Counted from the stretch's first letter, positions 53,944 through 63,959 are shown. The stretch is 64,000 nt of DNA from Butyrivibrio sp. XPD2002 (GCF_000423945.1 NZ_AUIY01000017.1:1-64000); one strand, 5' to 3'. Numbers and translations are program-made. Notes: generated by a model from the sequence alone, not told the origin.

Positions 53944-54171
53944 TCATACACCTCCGGCCATCAGCTGTGTTATACCAAGTTTGTTGGAAATATAAGGGTG
54001 TACCAAGTAGCTAAAATAATAGCTAATAACAATTAAAAAAGCAATTATTCTAATTGGTGAATACTCACAGTTGTCTGCTATTTCCTGTATGGTAATCTTA
54101 TCAATATCCTTTTTCGCCGTAAGCTCCTAAAAATAAGCTGTCAGGATTTCTTTTGCAGTTTTCCTCTTCAT
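53944..54171 (-). pseudogene. TetR-family regulator remnant
   Basis: The start MKRKTAKEILTAYF, an in-frame stop (TAG), then ELTAKKDIDKITIQEIADNC read as the N-terminal helix-turn-helix of a TetR repressor. After CEYSP the expected TTFYRHF segment is replaced by hydrophobic residues. The frame ends at 53944, near the end of the leader repeat. It is broken and truncated. The rest of 53549-54222 holds no gene that I can see. Confidence 0.65.
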
Positions 54172-54222
54172 GTCAATCACCTGTAATTGATCATTAGCAC
54201 GAATAATTTTTGTTTTACATAA

Positions 54223-54762
54223 TTAAGTATATAACACACCTCTTAGCGTCTCAAATATAGTTTCCGCCGCAAGCTTTGACCCTGCAGGTGATGCGTGTCT
54301 TCTATCCTCAAAATAAAGATCCACAGCAGGATTCTTATGATATTCCTCCCACCATTTTTCACCCACAGGAGCCACGAGGCAATCGTGTTTCTTTGCTAAT
54401 TTTCTATACCTTGCTGACATTTCAGGCTGAAACTCTTCATTATTCTCTTCAGTCCAGGTCATATAGTAGCAGGGCACAGCCTTTGTCTGCCTGATCCATT
54501 CCATGATAGTATCAGCCGCTTTCTCCATATCCTCGAACTCACCCATAGGATGTGCCACATGCTGCAATATTACGAAATCATAGTCTCCGAAAAGGATGTT
54601 GAATCTGGTCTGCTCATTCTCAGCATGGTAATCCAGGCCCATTCCGCCCTTTGTAAGCATAGTTACCTGCATATCAATTCCATTCTCAGCACAGATGTCT
54701 TTAAAAATCTTTGGCATATCATTGAAGTAAGTGTGACTGTTTCCAATAAAAAGTGTTCTCAT
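54223..54762 (-). CDS. SGNH-like hydrolase
   Basis: A 179-residue esterase-like protein of the SGNH fold. Block I is GNSHTYFNDMP near the N-terminus (Ser nucleophile), block III-like ILQHVAHPMG, and block V is DRRHASPAGSKLAAETIF with the catalytic Asp/His. The start at 54762 (MRTLFIGNSHTY) follows AAGGAG; the longer frame to 54819 overlaps the upstream gene. There is no signal peptide, so it acts in the cytoplasm. The substrate is unknown. It lies 25 bp after the HD-domain gene and is probably cotranscribed. Confidence 0.8.
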   Translation of the reverse strand: MRTLFIGNSHTYFNDMPKIFKDICAENGIDMQVTMLTKGGMGLDYHAENEQTRFNILFGDYDFVILQHVAHPMGEFEDMEKAADTIMEWIRQTKAVPCYYMTWTEENNEEFQPEMSARYRKLAKKHDCLVAPVGEKWWEEYHKNPAVDLYFEDRRHASPAGSKLAAETIFETLRGVLYT

Positions 54763-54787
54763 ACCGTTCCTCTCTCCTTGCATTACG

Positions 54788-55366
54788 TTATCCAGCAATA
54801 TCCTCTTTTTCTGAATCAATCTTCCTTAACGTATCATCCAGTATCTCTTTTCTAAGTGCCACAAGCCAGTCAGAAAAAGCAACCGTATCAAATGCGTATG
54901 TTTTATTGAGCTCGTACTCATTGTCCGACCATGTATCTATGGGCGATTCATTATGCTGGATAAGGGCCTCAAGCTTATCCAAAGCCTTATATAGCTTTGC
55001 CTCCTTTGTCTCCTGAGCCTCCATTTCTTTATAAAGGTCAGCCATATCCTTTGATAACTCTTCCGGAAGCGACTTAACCCATTTATTCAAAAGAGAATCT
55101 TCAACTTCTCTGTCGTCATCTGTCTTAATAAAAGTAGGAATATCCCCGGTAAAGCATTCACCCAGGTCATGGATGAGACACATATCCACTACCTTGTCTA
55201 TATTAAGGTCCGGAAACTCATGTCTCAAAAGAAATGCCATGAGTGAAATTCGCCAGCTATGCTCAGCCACGCTCTCAGTTCTGCGATTTGTGGTTGTGCA
55301 ATGGCGCGTTGTATCTTTTAACTTCTCAGCAACATGTAAAATATCCAGGTACTCTCTTGCATTCAT
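54788..55366 (-). CDS. HD-domain phosphohydrolase, YfbR/HDDC2-like
   Basis: A 192-residue HD hydrolase. Metal ligands appear as the first His in SVAEHSWRISLMAF, the HD pair in CLIHDLGECFTGDIP, and a later Asp in ALDKLEALIQHNES. This pattern matches the YfbR/HDDC2 5'-deoxynucleotidase group, which dephosphorylates deoxynucleoside monophosphates. The start follows AGAGGAG. A biochemical role in nucleotide pools is inferred from the family. Confidence 0.85.
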   Translation of the reverse strand: MNAREYLDILHVAEKLKDTTRHCTTTNRRTESVAEHSWRISLMAFLLRHEFPDLNIDKVVDMCLIHDLGECFTGDIPTFIKTDDDREVEDSLLNKWVKSLPEELSKDMADLYKEMEAQETKEAKLYKALDKLEALIQHNESPIDTWSDNEYELNKTYAFDTVAFSDWLVALRKEILDDTLRKIDSEKEDIAG

Positions 55367-55448
55367 ACTTCTTCTCCTCTTTTATAATTCCCAACAACAA
55401 TGTTCTCTATAAATAAATCAACGTATAACACATAATTATATAATTGTA

Positions 55449-57299
55449 TTATTTATCAGTCTGAAAGCTGTCTACCAGCTCCTGAAGCTCGACATACCTG
55501 TCCATCTTTCTCTCTATCTCGGCGTCGACCTCTTCCTTTTCCTTACTAAGAGCCATAAGCTTCGGATAGTCAGTAGCTGATTCTGCTATCTGTGTTTCAA
55601 GCTCAGCGCTCTTTTCCTCAAGAGCTTCGATTTCTGCTTCGATGTTGTCATATTCTCTCTGCTCCTTAAAGGAGAGCTTTGTCTTCTCTCTGGGAGCACG
55701 ATACCTTCCCTTTGATGACTTATCCTCTGAAGACTTATCATCGGTATTGGACGACTTTCCACCACCATTGGAAGCACTCTTGGAACCAGATACGTCCGCT
55801 GCTAAAGCTCCTGCTTCCTTTTTGTGAATAAGATAATCCGAGTAGCCACCCTCACTCTGATACAGACTACCGTCCTCTTCAAAGGCGAATATTCTTGTCA
55901 CTACTCTGTCAAGAAAATACCTGTCATGGCTTACAGTTACGATAATTCCTGCGAAACCGTCAAGATAATCCTCCAATATTCTAAGAGTCTGAATATCCAG
56001 GTCATTTGTAGGCTCATCCAGGATAATGACATTTGGCTGCTCCATAAGAACCCTCAAAAGGTACAGCCTTCTCTTCTCGCCGCCTGAGAGCTTGGAGATA
56101 GGCGCATACTGCATCTCAGGATTAAAGAGAAATCTGTCACACATAACAGATGCAGAGGTAAGTCCGTCTGTCGTTCTGATAAACTCCGCTGTATCCCTTA
56201 TGTAATCAATTACTCTCTTGCTTTCATCAAGGGCTTCATTTTCCTGACCAAAATAGCCTATCCTGATGGTCTGTCCGATCTCAACAAGGCCTGTATCCGG
56301 CTCAACCTGCCCCACGATACATTTCATGAGAGTTGATTTACCACAGCCATTAGGTCCGATAATACCTATTCTGTCCAGCTTGTTAAAGGTATATGAAAAA
56401 TCCTTAAACAGGGTCTTTCCCTCATATGCCTTGGAAATTCCATCAAGAATAATGGTCTTATTGCCCATCCTTGTGGGAAGTGAAGAAAGCTCTACCTGCC
56501 TCTCTTCCTCAGGACGCTGTCTGTCGCGCAGCGCTTCAAATCTCTGAATGTGGGCCTTTTGCTTGGTGGAGCGGGCTCTTGCACCTCTTAGCATCCACGC
56601 AAGATCCTTCCTGTAAAGGGAAGCCGCCTTCCTCTCCGCAGCCTGCTCGTAATCCAGGCGCTGCTGCTTTAGCTCCAGAAATCCCGAATAGTTGGACTCA
56701 TAGCGGTAAACGCTGCCCTTATCTATTTCAAGTATCTGATTTGTCACCTCATCAAGGAAATATCTGTCGTGGGTGATCATGAGAAGTGCTCCCCTGAAAT
56801 GCTGAAGGAAATCCTCAAGCCATTCGATCATATCGGAATCAAGGTGGTTTGTAGGCTCGTCCAGTATAAGCAGATCAGAAGGTGTCATTATTGCCGCTAC
56901 AAGAGCAGCTCTCTTTTTCTGTCCGCCTGATAATATCTCAGGATTGCACTCGGGATCATCGATTCCAAACTTTGCAAGGTTGGCCTTGATTTCACCCATC
57001 TTATCCCAATGGTCACCGCCTGCGTAGATTCTACCGGCAATATTTTCCAAAAGAGTTTTATCCATATCAAATACAGGATTCTGTGGAAGATATGAAATGC
57101 GAAGGCCGTTACTGATTATTACCTGTCCGCTGTCAGGTGTGGTAACTCCTGCAATGATTGAAAGTAATGTTGATTTACCTGTTCCATTGGTGCCAACAAC
57201 ACCAATCTTATCCGTGTCGTTTATACCTACAGAAACACCGCTGAGAACAGGCTTAGACATATATGATTTAGAAACGTTTTCTACATTTAAGATATTCAT
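55449..57299 (-). CDS. ABC-F family ATPase, Uup-like
   Basis: A 616-residue soluble protein with two ATPase domains and no membrane part. ABC1 has Walker A GTNGTGKST and LSGGQKKRAALVAAIM; ABC2 has GPNGCGKST and LSGGEKRRLYLLRVLM; Walker B motifs are LLILDEPTNHLDS and VIILDEPTNDLDI. The interdomain linker is Arg/Lys-rich (RKAASLYRKDLAWMLRGARA). The C-terminal 80 residues form a coiled coil (IEAEIEALEEKSAELETQI), as in Uup. ABC-F proteins act on the ribosome; a resistance role is possible but Uup-type members are housekeeping. It starts 7 bases after the preceding gene stops. Confidence 0.9.
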   Translation of the reverse strand: MNILNVENVSKSYMSKPVLSGVSVGINDTDKIGVVGTNGTGKSTLLSIIAGVTTPDSGQVIISNGLRISYLPQNPVFDMDKTLLENIAGRIYAGGDHWDKMGEIKANLAKFGIDDPECNPEILSGGQKKRAALVAAIMTPSDLLILDEPTNHLDSDMIEWLEDFLQHFRGALLMITHDRYFLDEVTNQILEIDKGSVYRYESNYSGFLELKQQRLDYEQAAERKAASLYRKDLAWMLRGARARSTKQKAHIQRFEALRDRQRPEEERQVELSSLPTRMGNKTIILDGISKAYEGKTLFKDFSYTFNKLDRIGIIGPNGCGKSTLMKCIVGQVEPDTGLVEIGQTIRIGYFGQENEALDESKRVIDYIRDTAEFIRTTDGLTSASVMCDRFLFNPEMQYAPISKLSGGEKRRLYLLRVLMEQPNVIILDEPTNDLDIQTLRILEDYLDGFAGIIVTVSHDRYFLDRVVTRIFAFEEDGSLYQSEGGYSDYLIHKKEAGALAADVSGSKSASNGGGKSSNTDDKSSEDKSSKGRYRAPREKTKLSFKEQREYDNIEAEIEALEEKSAELETQIAESATDYPKLMALSKEKEEVDAEIERKMDRYVELQELVDSFQTDK

Positions 57300-57306
57300 G
57301 CTCTTA

Positions 57307-57990
57307 TTATAAAACGGTTAACAGATTCTTATCTATACAAACCTGAGCTGCAAAGATCTTTTCTACTGAGCCCTCGAAAAGAACCTTGATTCTTCCCTCG
57401 ATAACAGACTTAACTATGCCCTGTCCGTATTTCTGATGAGATACTACACATCCCTCAGGAATAGTGTTTTTAATATCATCATCTGAAAGCGCAGGAAGCT
57501 TGGGAAGCTTAGGCATAGCCACGTATACCTTCTTAACCTCTTCCTTCTTTTCCTTATATGCATCATTTGCGCAAAGGCCATCAAGAATAAAGTCAAGATT
57601 CTCGTTAGTAAAGAATACTATAACGTGAGCAAGCTTTCTCTCAACGCCCTCTTTCTGCATAAACCTATTGCCATTTCTTATGAAAAGTATAGCTCTGCTC
57701 TCAACTGACTCATACTGTGCAATAAGCTGCTCGATAATGCCCTTATCACGCTCTGTCAGTGCAAGATCAAGGCCTGCTGCCTCTGCTTTTCTCTTGATAG
57801 CAGAATAGTCTTTTTCAGTAGCATAGAGAACATAACGGCTGTTCATTACAGTGTCAACGTGAAGTGTAGAACCGCTCTTTGCAAACTGCCACAAAAACTT
57901 ATCTCTGGCATCTGCTCTCTCATACATGAGAAGACCCTTCTCCTCGATTTTTTCACATACCTCTTCATAAGTGTACAATAGATTGTTCAT
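57307..57990 (-). CDS. Hypothetical protein with C-terminal Tudor/SH3-like domain
   Basis: A 227-residue soluble protein. The N-terminal 150 residues are mixed alpha/beta (YATEKDYSAIKRKAEAAGLD, IEQLIAQYESVESRAILF) without a motif that I can name. The C-terminus, VVSHQKYGQGIVKSVIEGRI then VLFEGSVEKIF, resembles the small beta-barrel found at the ends of UvrD and CarD-like proteins. It starts behind GAGGA and its stop is 7 bases from the ABC-F start, so the two are coupled. A nucleic-acid or ribosome connection is inferred. Confidence 0.65.
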   Translation of the reverse strand: MNNLLYTYEEVCEKIEEKGLLMYERADARDKFLWQFAKSGSTLHVDTVMNSRYVLYATEKDYSAIKRKAEAAGLDLALTERDKGIIEQLIAQYESVESRAILFIRNGNRFMQKEGVERKLAHVIVFFTNENLDFILDGLCANDAYKEKKEEVKKVYVAMPKLPKLPALSDDDIKNTIPEGCVVSHQKYGQGIVKSVIEGRIKVLFEGSVEKIFAAQVCIDKNLLTVL

Positions 57991-58113
57991 GTTTCTTTTT
58001 CCTCGCTAAAAATAAAGTCAAGGAATTATTATACACTTTAACTTTTCTTATTCTATTGTCAAATTCCCCAAAATATCTCATGAAAGTAAAAGAAATTTTT
58101 AAAAAATATAAAA

Positions 58114-58146
58114 GGAAAACTGCGGCTTTTACAACCGCGGTTCTCC
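58114..58146 (-). terminator. Terminator of the VWA operon
   Basis: GGAGAACCGCGG pairs with CCGCAGTTTTCC (one mismatch, one G-U) around a 9-base loop, followed on the minus strand by TTTTATATTTTTT. Confidence 0.75.
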
Positions 58147-58192
58147 TTTAGTTTTTCACATAGGATGTTTTGTTAAAAACTCCCAAAACACA

Positions 58193-59869
58193 TTACAGAT
58201 TTACATTGAACAGGTTTCTCAGCTGGTTAACAACATCATCACTGTTAGCCTTGATCTGAGCTGCCTCATTGATGTTGGAGAGCTTCTCAAGATCTCCTAC
58301 ATTGTTGAAGTTATAAGCAATTGTGTAAACCGGAATCTTAAGTCCGCCTACAACAGGTGCGATACGATCCAGTGAATATCCTGTGTTCTGCTCACCGTCT
58401 GTAAGAACAAACAGCATCAGCTTTGCATCCGGAACTGTCTCAGCATAATCCTCAAGCATCTGCATACCTGTAAGCACTGCGTCGTATGTAGCTGTTCCAC
58501 CGCCTGCAGAGAGGTTCTTAACTTCACCTGAGAAATAAGCTCTCTGTGTGGGATCAAACTGAGCTATAGGAAGATTGATATTAACCTCACTTGCATAGCT
58601 TACAAGTCCGATATAGTGGTCTGAGCTGATATATGTTGATGAGTTGATAAGTGACTGCTTAAGTGAGTTAAGAGGCTCACCATCCATTGATCCTGATACA
58701 TCTGCTACGAAAACAGCAACGATAGGCTTACCACCGTTCTTATTCTGCTTCCAAACCTTCTGGGCTGCGATATAATCAGCACCTGTCATTCCTGTGTCCT
58801 GGGAAACATAGTCGTCATCCTGGTTAAAGCCCTTGTCTGTTGCAAGCTTCTGCATATCACCTGATAAGCAGAAATCGACGAACTGCTGAGCTGCGTCTCT
58901 TGCGGCTGCATCTGAGTTCCAGTCAAAGAAATATGCGGGGTGATCATGTCTGAGTCCAACAGGTGTGTAAACGTACTTCTTAAGCTCGGGAGTGTTTACA
59001 TAAGCCTGCTTCTCCATTACCATCGCATTGATGATTCCCTTTGCAGCCTGAGTTCTGAGAACACCTGTGGTATATGCTACCGGTGGTGAGGTCTTCTGAT
59101 AATCAAGGAGTGCATTGGTTGCTGTTGCTGATAACGGATTTGATTCATCAAACGCATAGAGCATGGATGAAAGGATATTAAGTCCTGTTGCTGATGTGTA
59201 AGGGTTTGTGTAAGCGAACTTAAGCTCGTTTGCATTAGCTGCTTCAAGAATTCCCTTTACGGTTACATCACCGTGGGCTTCTGTGTACTTGTCGTAGATA
59301 TCCTTCTGCATAAGGATTCCGGCAGTATTACCTGCAAGTCTGTCTGTGAGAAGCTCGGGCTTAAAGCCGTTAGCCTCTACCATCTTACCAAGCGCTTCAT
59401 TTGAAGGAACATAGATGTCAGGCTTATAACCGCCGTTTGCCATGTATGTTACAACCTCTCCTGAAGAGATTTTTCTGACTGTCACGGAAACGCTCTTTCC
59501 GTCTGCTGTTGCACCGGACTTATTGAACTTCTCAGCCACTTCATTAAGCCAGTTATCAGGTGCACTTCCTGAAAACTCGGAAGGTGCTGCGATCTCAAGA
59601 TTGATCTGACCGCTACCCTGAACCGTGATAGGGAAAGTATCGATATCAGCAAGGGTATCCGCTTCTGAAACCTCGTCTGAATAAATATCCAGAATAGGAT
59701 TTTCATTTTTTGTGATATCAACCTTTGTCATAAGGGATGTCAGTTCCTTCTTGGCCTCGTCCTCCGAAAGTGTGCCTACTGAAGCATCCTTGCGCACGCT
59801 GCTGCAGCCTGTAATTGACGCAGCTACCAGGGCTACTGTAAGCACTGTTGATAATAATCTTTTCTTCAT
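58193..59869 (-). CDS. Lipoprotein with solute-binding-like and VWA domains
   Basis: A 558-residue exported lipoprotein. The lipobox is ASITGC (Cys22). Residues about 70-340 resemble an extracellular solute-binding fold (QINLEIAAPSEFSGSAPDNW, KPDIYVPSNEALGKM). Residues about 375-558 form a von Willebrand A domain with the full MIDAS site: DVSGSM, the Thr in GGGTATYDAVL and LTDGEQN. The fusion is known as a substrate-binding and VWA protein without a settled function. It is last in an operon of three genes that overlap by 4 bases each. A surface metal-dependent adhesion or assembly role is inferred. Confidence 0.82.
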   Translation of the reverse strand: MKKRLLSTVLTVALVAASITGCSSVRKDASVGTLSEDEAKKELTSLMTKVDITKNENPILDIYSDEVSEADTLADIDTFPITVQGSGQINLEIAAPSEFSGSAPDNWLNEVAEKFNKSGATADGKSVSVTVRKISSGEVVTYMANGGYKPDIYVPSNEALGKMVEANGFKPELLTDRLAGNTAGILMQKDIYDKYTEAHGDVTVKGILEAANANELKFAYTNPYTSATGLNILSSMLYAFDESNPLSATATNALLDYQKTSPPVAYTTGVLRTQAAKGIINAMVMEKQAYVNTPELKKYVYTPVGLRHDHPAYFFDWNSDAAARDAAQQFVDFCLSGDMQKLATDKGFNQDDDYVSQDTGMTGADYIAAQKVWKQNKNGGKPIVAVFVADVSGSMDGEPLNSLKQSLINSSTYISSDHYIGLVSYASEVNINLPIAQFDPTQRAYFSGEVKNLSAGGGTATYDAVLTGMQMLEDYAETVPDAKLMLFVLTDGEQNTGYSLDRIAPVVGGLKIPVYTIAYNFNNVGDLEKLSNINEAAQIKANSDDVVNQLRNLFNVNL

Positions 59870-60672
59870 GAGTAAATTCCTCCCTCTTCTATCTGTGAAG
59901 TAAGGGCGTTTTTATACACCTCTACCTCATTTATGCCGCTGCCACTGTCGCCCTGTGAGTTAAGAAACTCAGTGACTGCAACAATAAATTCTTTTGTGGT
60001 CTTTAACAGTCTGTTATTGTCCTCAGCGCAGTTCTTTGCTGTGAGTTCAACAACGTCCAGATCGTTCTTTGTGTTAGGACTTGAAACTGTCATTATGTTA
60101 AGGAGCTTTCTGACATTTCTGCAGATATGCTGCTCAACCTTATCAAGAATCTCTTCTGTATCTCTAAGTGCGTCAGCCCCGTTGCTATCGAGAAGATTCT
60201 TAAGACGAAGCTGATAATCATCCATCTGAACCATGGTCTCTCTTACACTTGTAAGTGCCACGTTCATCTCCCCGGCTTCGCTGGGATTTATCTGTGAAAT
60301 AGCCTTCATCCAGTTATCACTTTCAGTCATAAGGCTGTTCTTTATCTGAACAGGATCAAGGTTCCCCTTTACCTTAAGGACAGGTCCTGTATGTGAATCG
60401 GCTTCCTCAATGGCTGTCTGCTTTTGAAGTGCCATATATGATGTTGCGGCCATTATGAGAAATACCAGAAAAACAAGTGTCCCTGCTCCCAGAAGAACCG
60501 TGACAATTCCCGAAATGGTCCTGAATAGCCTGATTCCGGCATATACGATCACGGTATCCCTTGTAGCCACCACAATGATTTTAAGGATGAGCGTTAAAAT
60601 AAGCACCGCCGCTCCAACCTTAAACCTAGACATATTCTGTTTGAATTTCCCCTGTAAAATATCCTTACTCAT
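59866..60672 (-). CDS. Hypothetical membrane protein, VWA operon
   Basis: A 268-residue protein with two membrane helices (about residues 19-37 and 45-76) after a short basic N-terminus, and a long helical cytoplasmic or extracellular part (80-268), probably coiled coil, with ESDNWMKAISQINPSEAGEM and LRDTEEILDKVEQHICRNV. No family recognised. Its stop overlaps the ATG of the VWA lipoprotein gene (ATGA) and its start overlaps the upstream gene, so the three form a strictly coupled operon. The start follows GGAG. Confidence 0.7.
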   Translation of the reverse strand: MSKDILQGKFKQNMSRFKVGAAVLILTLILKIIVVATRDTVIVYAGIRLFRTISGIVTVLLGAGTLVFLVFLIMAATSYMALQKQTAIEEADSHTGPVLKVKGNLDPVQIKNSLMTESDNWMKAISQINPSEAGEMNVALTSVRETMVQMDDYQLRLKNLLDSNGADALRDTEEILDKVEQHICRNVRKLLNIMTVSSPNTKNDLDVVELTAKNCAEDNNRLLKTTKEFIVAVTEFLNSQGDSGSGINEVEVYKNALTSQIEEGGIYS

Positions 60673-61079
60673 TTCAACTCCTTAGCTGCATTTTCAAGAT
60701 CACTACATCTCTTCATGATATCTGCCATAAGCACCTGCCTGTCGGACTCAGCTAAAGTCCTGACCGAGACACTTATTGCATCAGTTATACCGGACAGTTG
60801 TCCACGAAGGCTTTCAAGTGACAAAAGCTGTTGCTCAATTACCTGCTTTGTCATGACATCCGTCTCTTCGATCTGAGCAGATGCATCATTCATGGCGCCC
60901 TTTAATGTATCTATCATTGCTCCCAGATACTGCAGTCTTGGCATCAGGAGCCTTAGCTGCATATCGTCGCCATCCTTCGTCCATCCAGATATCTTCTGAA
61001 GTATATCTGAAAGCGATCCCTGAATTTCCATTATATCACAAGGAAATTGTCTGATTCTTGCTGCAAGCTGTTTTTCCAT
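60669..61079 (-). CDS. Hypothetical helical protein, VWA operon
   Basis: A 136-residue, nearly all-helical protein, likely coiled coil, with no signal or membrane segment. Typical stretches are GAMIDTLKGAMNDASAQIEE and LLSLESLRGQLSGITDAISV. Its last bases overlap the start of the membrane-protein gene. It begins behind GGGAGATAAGG. No family recognised; the composition recalls the helical halves of TelA-like tellurite-resistance proteins, which often accompany VWA genes, but similarity is not demonstrable here. Confidence 0.7.
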   Translation of the reverse strand: MEKQLAARIRQFPCDIMEIQGSLSDILQKISGWTKDGDDMQLRLLMPRLQYLGAMIDTLKGAMNDASAQIEETDVMTKQVIEQQLLSLESLRGQLSGITDAISVSVRTLAESDRQVLMADIMKRCSDLENAAKELK

Positions 61080-61228
61080 ACCTTATCTCCCGGATCATTT
61101 TACCTTCTAAACAATGAAGGCTTCCCCAAGTTATAAGTATACGTCATCAAAAGCGGTATTTAAAGCTAAAACAACGTAAATCTGAGACTTTCTTTAATAC
61201 AATCATAGGATATATTCTGCAAAAATAT

Positions 61229-61278
61229 TAGGCATACATTGGCAAAATACAAAAAGCTATTTCACCAACATATGCCTA
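61229..61278 (-). terminator. Terminator after copA
   Basis: TAGGCATA pairs with TATGCCTA, with an inner TTGG/CCAA stem, followed on the minus strand by ATATTTTTGC. It is 40 bp past the copA stop. Confidence 0.6.
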
Positions 61279-61317
61279 TTCTGAAATAAAACGCTATTTA
61301 TTTATTCTTTAAAACTA

Positions 61318-61524
61318 TTATGCGATCACTCCAACATACTCATAGCCAGCATCCTCGACTGCTGCCTTGATAGCTGCCTCATCCACATCCTTAGAGTTTG
61401 TGATAGTAACAAGATTGTCGTTGTGGGATGCAACTGCGCTGTCGATACCATCAATTGCCTCAAGCGCCTTCTTTACATGAGCCTCGCAATGCTCGCACAT
61501 CATTCCTTTTACTGTGATCTTCAT
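61318..61524 (-). CDS. Internal in-frame start yielding a CopZ-like copper chaperone
   Basis: Within copA, AAAGGAG lies 9 bases before an in-frame ATG at 61524. Translation from there gives a complete 68-residue heavy-metal-associated domain, [17 protein letters not shown] through to the copA stop, the size and form of a CopZ chaperone. The site is in the flexible linker, where a strong ribosome site is not needed for the protein sequence. So one gene may make the fused pump and a free chaperone. Not proven; alternatively this is a relic of a recent copA-copZ gene fusion. Confidence 0.5.
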   Translation of the reverse strand: MKITVKGMMCEHCEAHVKKALEAIDGIDSAVASHNDNLVTITNSKDVDEAAIKAAVEDAGYEYVGVIA

Positions 61525-63897
61525 TTCGTTTGTCTCCTTTTCATCTTCAATATTTATATCTGCGCCAGCACTATCAGTGTCTGTCGCTTGTGATATCAAT
61601 TTTCCTGTAATCGCATTTTTAATAACCTTATCCCTTGAGCCATCATAGGGCTTTATCCAGTTAAGCCGAAGGGCATTAGATACCACGCAAAAGCTTGATA
61701 ATCCCATAGCTGCTGCCCCGAATATGGGATTGAGCTCCCATCCGAATGCTGCCACATAGCAGCCTGCAGCAAGGGGAATTCCCAGAACATTATAGAAAAA
61801 TGCCCAGAAAAGATTCTCGTGAATATTCCTAAGGGTACTCCTTGAAATCCTGATTGCTGCTGCCACATCCCTGATGCTGCTCTTCATAAGAACCACATCA
61901 GCGGCATCTATTGCAACATCGGTTCCGGCGCCGATAGCTATTCCAAGATTAGCTGAGGTAAGAGCCGGTGCATCATTAATTCCATCACCTACCATGGTCA
62001 CAGTGCCATGCTCCATGAGCTCTCTGATGACCGCTTCCTTGCCGTCAGGCTTAACGGAAGCCACAACCTCATCAACTCCTGCCTGCTTTGCAATCGCAGC
62101 TGCAGTGACCTCATTGTCACCTGTAAGCATTACCGTGTGAATTCCCATCCTCTTAAGCTCTGCTATGGCGCCTGCTGAATCCTCCTTTATAACATCAGAT
62201 ACTCCGATGACTCCAAGAAGATTACCCTCCTTTGCAAAAAGGACAGGCGTTTTTCCGTTCTGGGAAAGCTCTGTGATTCTCTGCTTTACATCACTGCTTA
62301 CCTTGCCCGTAACGCTCTCAATATATTTAAGGTTACCACCATAAATTGCAGCATTTTCAAGCTTGCCCTTAAGTCCGTTTCCGGATAGTACCTCAAACTC
62401 TGTGGTCTCTGCTAAGAGAACCTGATTCTCTTCAGCATATTCAGTTATGGCCTTTGAAATCGGATGCTCACTCTTAAGTTCAAGAGCATATGCAGTCTCA
62501 ATAAGCTCATCCTCAGAGGTTCCGGGTGCAGGAATGATATCCGTCACCTTCATTTCACCTGTGGTTATTGTACCTGTTTTATCAAGGGCTATGATCTGAG
62601 TCTTTCCTGCCTGCTCCAGGGAAGCAGCTGTTTTAAACAGTATTCCTGTTTTGGCTGCAACGCCGTTACCAACCATGATTGCCACGGGAGTTGCCAGGCC
62701 AAGGGCACAGGGGCAGCTTATTACAAGTACCGAAACAGCTCTTGCTATAGCATAACCAACACTCTGACCTGCAAGGAGCCATGCGGAAAATGTCACAAGA
62801 GCGATGCCGATTACAACAGGAACAAAAACTCCCGAAACCTTATCGGCGATCTTGGCAATCGGAGCCTTAGTGGCTGCCGCGTCACTTACCATTTTGATAA
62901 TAGCAAAGAGCGTTGTATCCTCTCCTACTCTTGTGGCCTCGCAGACCATGTAGCCTGAAGTATTGATGGTTGCTGCGGATACACTGTCTCCCACTGCCTT
63001 TTCTACAGGGACACTTTCTCCTGTAAGCGCTGACTCATTTACCGCGCTTTCTCCCTCGGCCACGATACCATCCACGGGTATACTGTCGCCGGGTCTTACT
63101 ACGAATCTGTCACCGACCTTTACCTTTTCAATGGGCACTATCTCTTCAGTGCCATCTCTTAAAACAACTGCCGTTTTCGGTGAGAGGTCCATCAGCCCTT
63201 TAAGTGCATTGGTGGTTTTTCCCTTTGACCTTGCTTCAAGCATCTTACCAACTGTGATCAGTGTGAGGATCATGGCTGCTGCCTCGAAGTAGAACTGATT
63301 CATGTAGTACATTATCAGCTCCTTATCACCGGCAAGCACCGCTCCTGTCATGGCAAAAAGTGCAAACACACTATAGCCAAAGGATGCTGTCGCACCAAGA
63401 GCTACCAGGGTATCCATGTTGGGAGACCTGTGAAGCAGCCCTTTAAATCCGCTTATGAAAAACTTCTGATTGATAACCATTACCATAGCTGAGAGCAAAA
63501 GCTCATACAATCCCATGGCTACATGGTTGCCGTCAAGAAATGCCGGCAATGGCCATTTCCACAGCATATGTCCCATTGAGACATACATCAGCGGAATCAG
63601 AATAATGACTGAAGCGATAAGCCTCTTCTTCATCTTGGGTGTCTCTGTGTCCTTAAGAGACTCATCAGAAGCAGACGCAGCGCCCTTATCAGCGCTTCCG
63701 GCCTTCCTGCTTGCGCCATAACCTGCAGCCTCAACTGCAGCAATTATATCCTCCGGACGAGCTGAGCCCTCCACTCCCATTGAGTTTGTAAGAAGGCTCA
63801 CTGCACAGCTGTCAACGCCATCAACGGCACTTACTGCCTTCTCAACCCTTGTCTGGCAGGCGGCACAGCTCATTCCTGTTACGTTATATTGTTCCAT
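61318..63897 (-). CDS. copA: Copper-translocating P-type ATPase with C-terminal chaperone domain
   Basis: An 859-residue P1B-type ATPase that exports Cu+ from the cytoplasm. An N-terminal metal-binding domain carries [11 protein letters not shown]. Eight membrane helices include [11 protein letters not shown]; the phosphorylation site is [11 protein letters not shown], and [13 protein letters not shown] follows. Unusually, a second heavy-metal domain with [11 protein letters not shown] lies at the very C-terminus after a linker ([13 protein letters not shown]). I take the ATG at 63897, with AGGAG 5 bases upstream; a GTG at 63903 touches that site. It starts 63 bp after a gene that may encode a copper sensor. 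Confidence 0.93.
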   Translation of the reverse strand: MEQYNVTGMSCAACQTRVEKAVSAVDGVDSCAVSLLTNSMGVEGSARPEDIIAAVEAAGYGASRKAGSADKGAASASDESLKDTETPKMKKRLIASVIILIPLMYVSMGHMLWKWPLPAFLDGNHVAMGLYELLLSAMVMVINQKFFISGFKGLLHRSPNMDTLVALGATASFGYSVFALFAMTGAVLAGDKELIMYYMNQFYFEAAAMILTLITVGKMLEARSKGKTTNALKGLMDLSPKTAVVLRDGTEEIVPIEKVKVGDRFVVRPGDSIPVDGIVAEGESAVNESALTGESVPVEKAVGDSVSAATINTSGYMVCEATRVGEDTTLFAIIKMVSDAAATKAPIAKIADKVSGVFVPVVIGIALVTFSAWLLAGQSVGYAIARAVSVLVISCPCALGLATPVAIMVGNGVAAKTGILFKTAASLEQAGKTQIIALDKTGTITTGEMKVTDIIPAPGTSEDELIETAYALELKSEHPISKAITEYAEENQVLLAETTEFEVLSGNGLKGKLENAAIYGGNLKYIESVTGKVSSDVKQRITELSQNGKTPVLFAKEGNLLGVIGVSDVIKEDSAGAIAELKRMGIHTVMLTGDNEVTAAAIAKQAGVDEVVASVKPDGKEAVIRELMEHGTVTMVGDGINDAPALTSANLGIAIGAGTDVAIDAADVVLMKSSIRDVAAAIRISRSTLRNIHENLFWAFFYNVLGIPLAAGCYVAAFGWELNPIFGAAAMGLSSFCVVSNALRLNWIKPYDGSRDKVIKNAITGKLISQATDTDSAGADINIEDEKETNEMKITVKGMMCEHCEAHVKKALEAIDGIDSAVASHNDNLVTITNSKDVDEAAIKAAVEDAGYEYVGVIA

Positions 63898-63959
63898 TTT
63901 CACTCCTGTCCAAGGAAGCCAATTCTCACTCTGTTTATAAGAGTAGCTTTAAGAAACGA

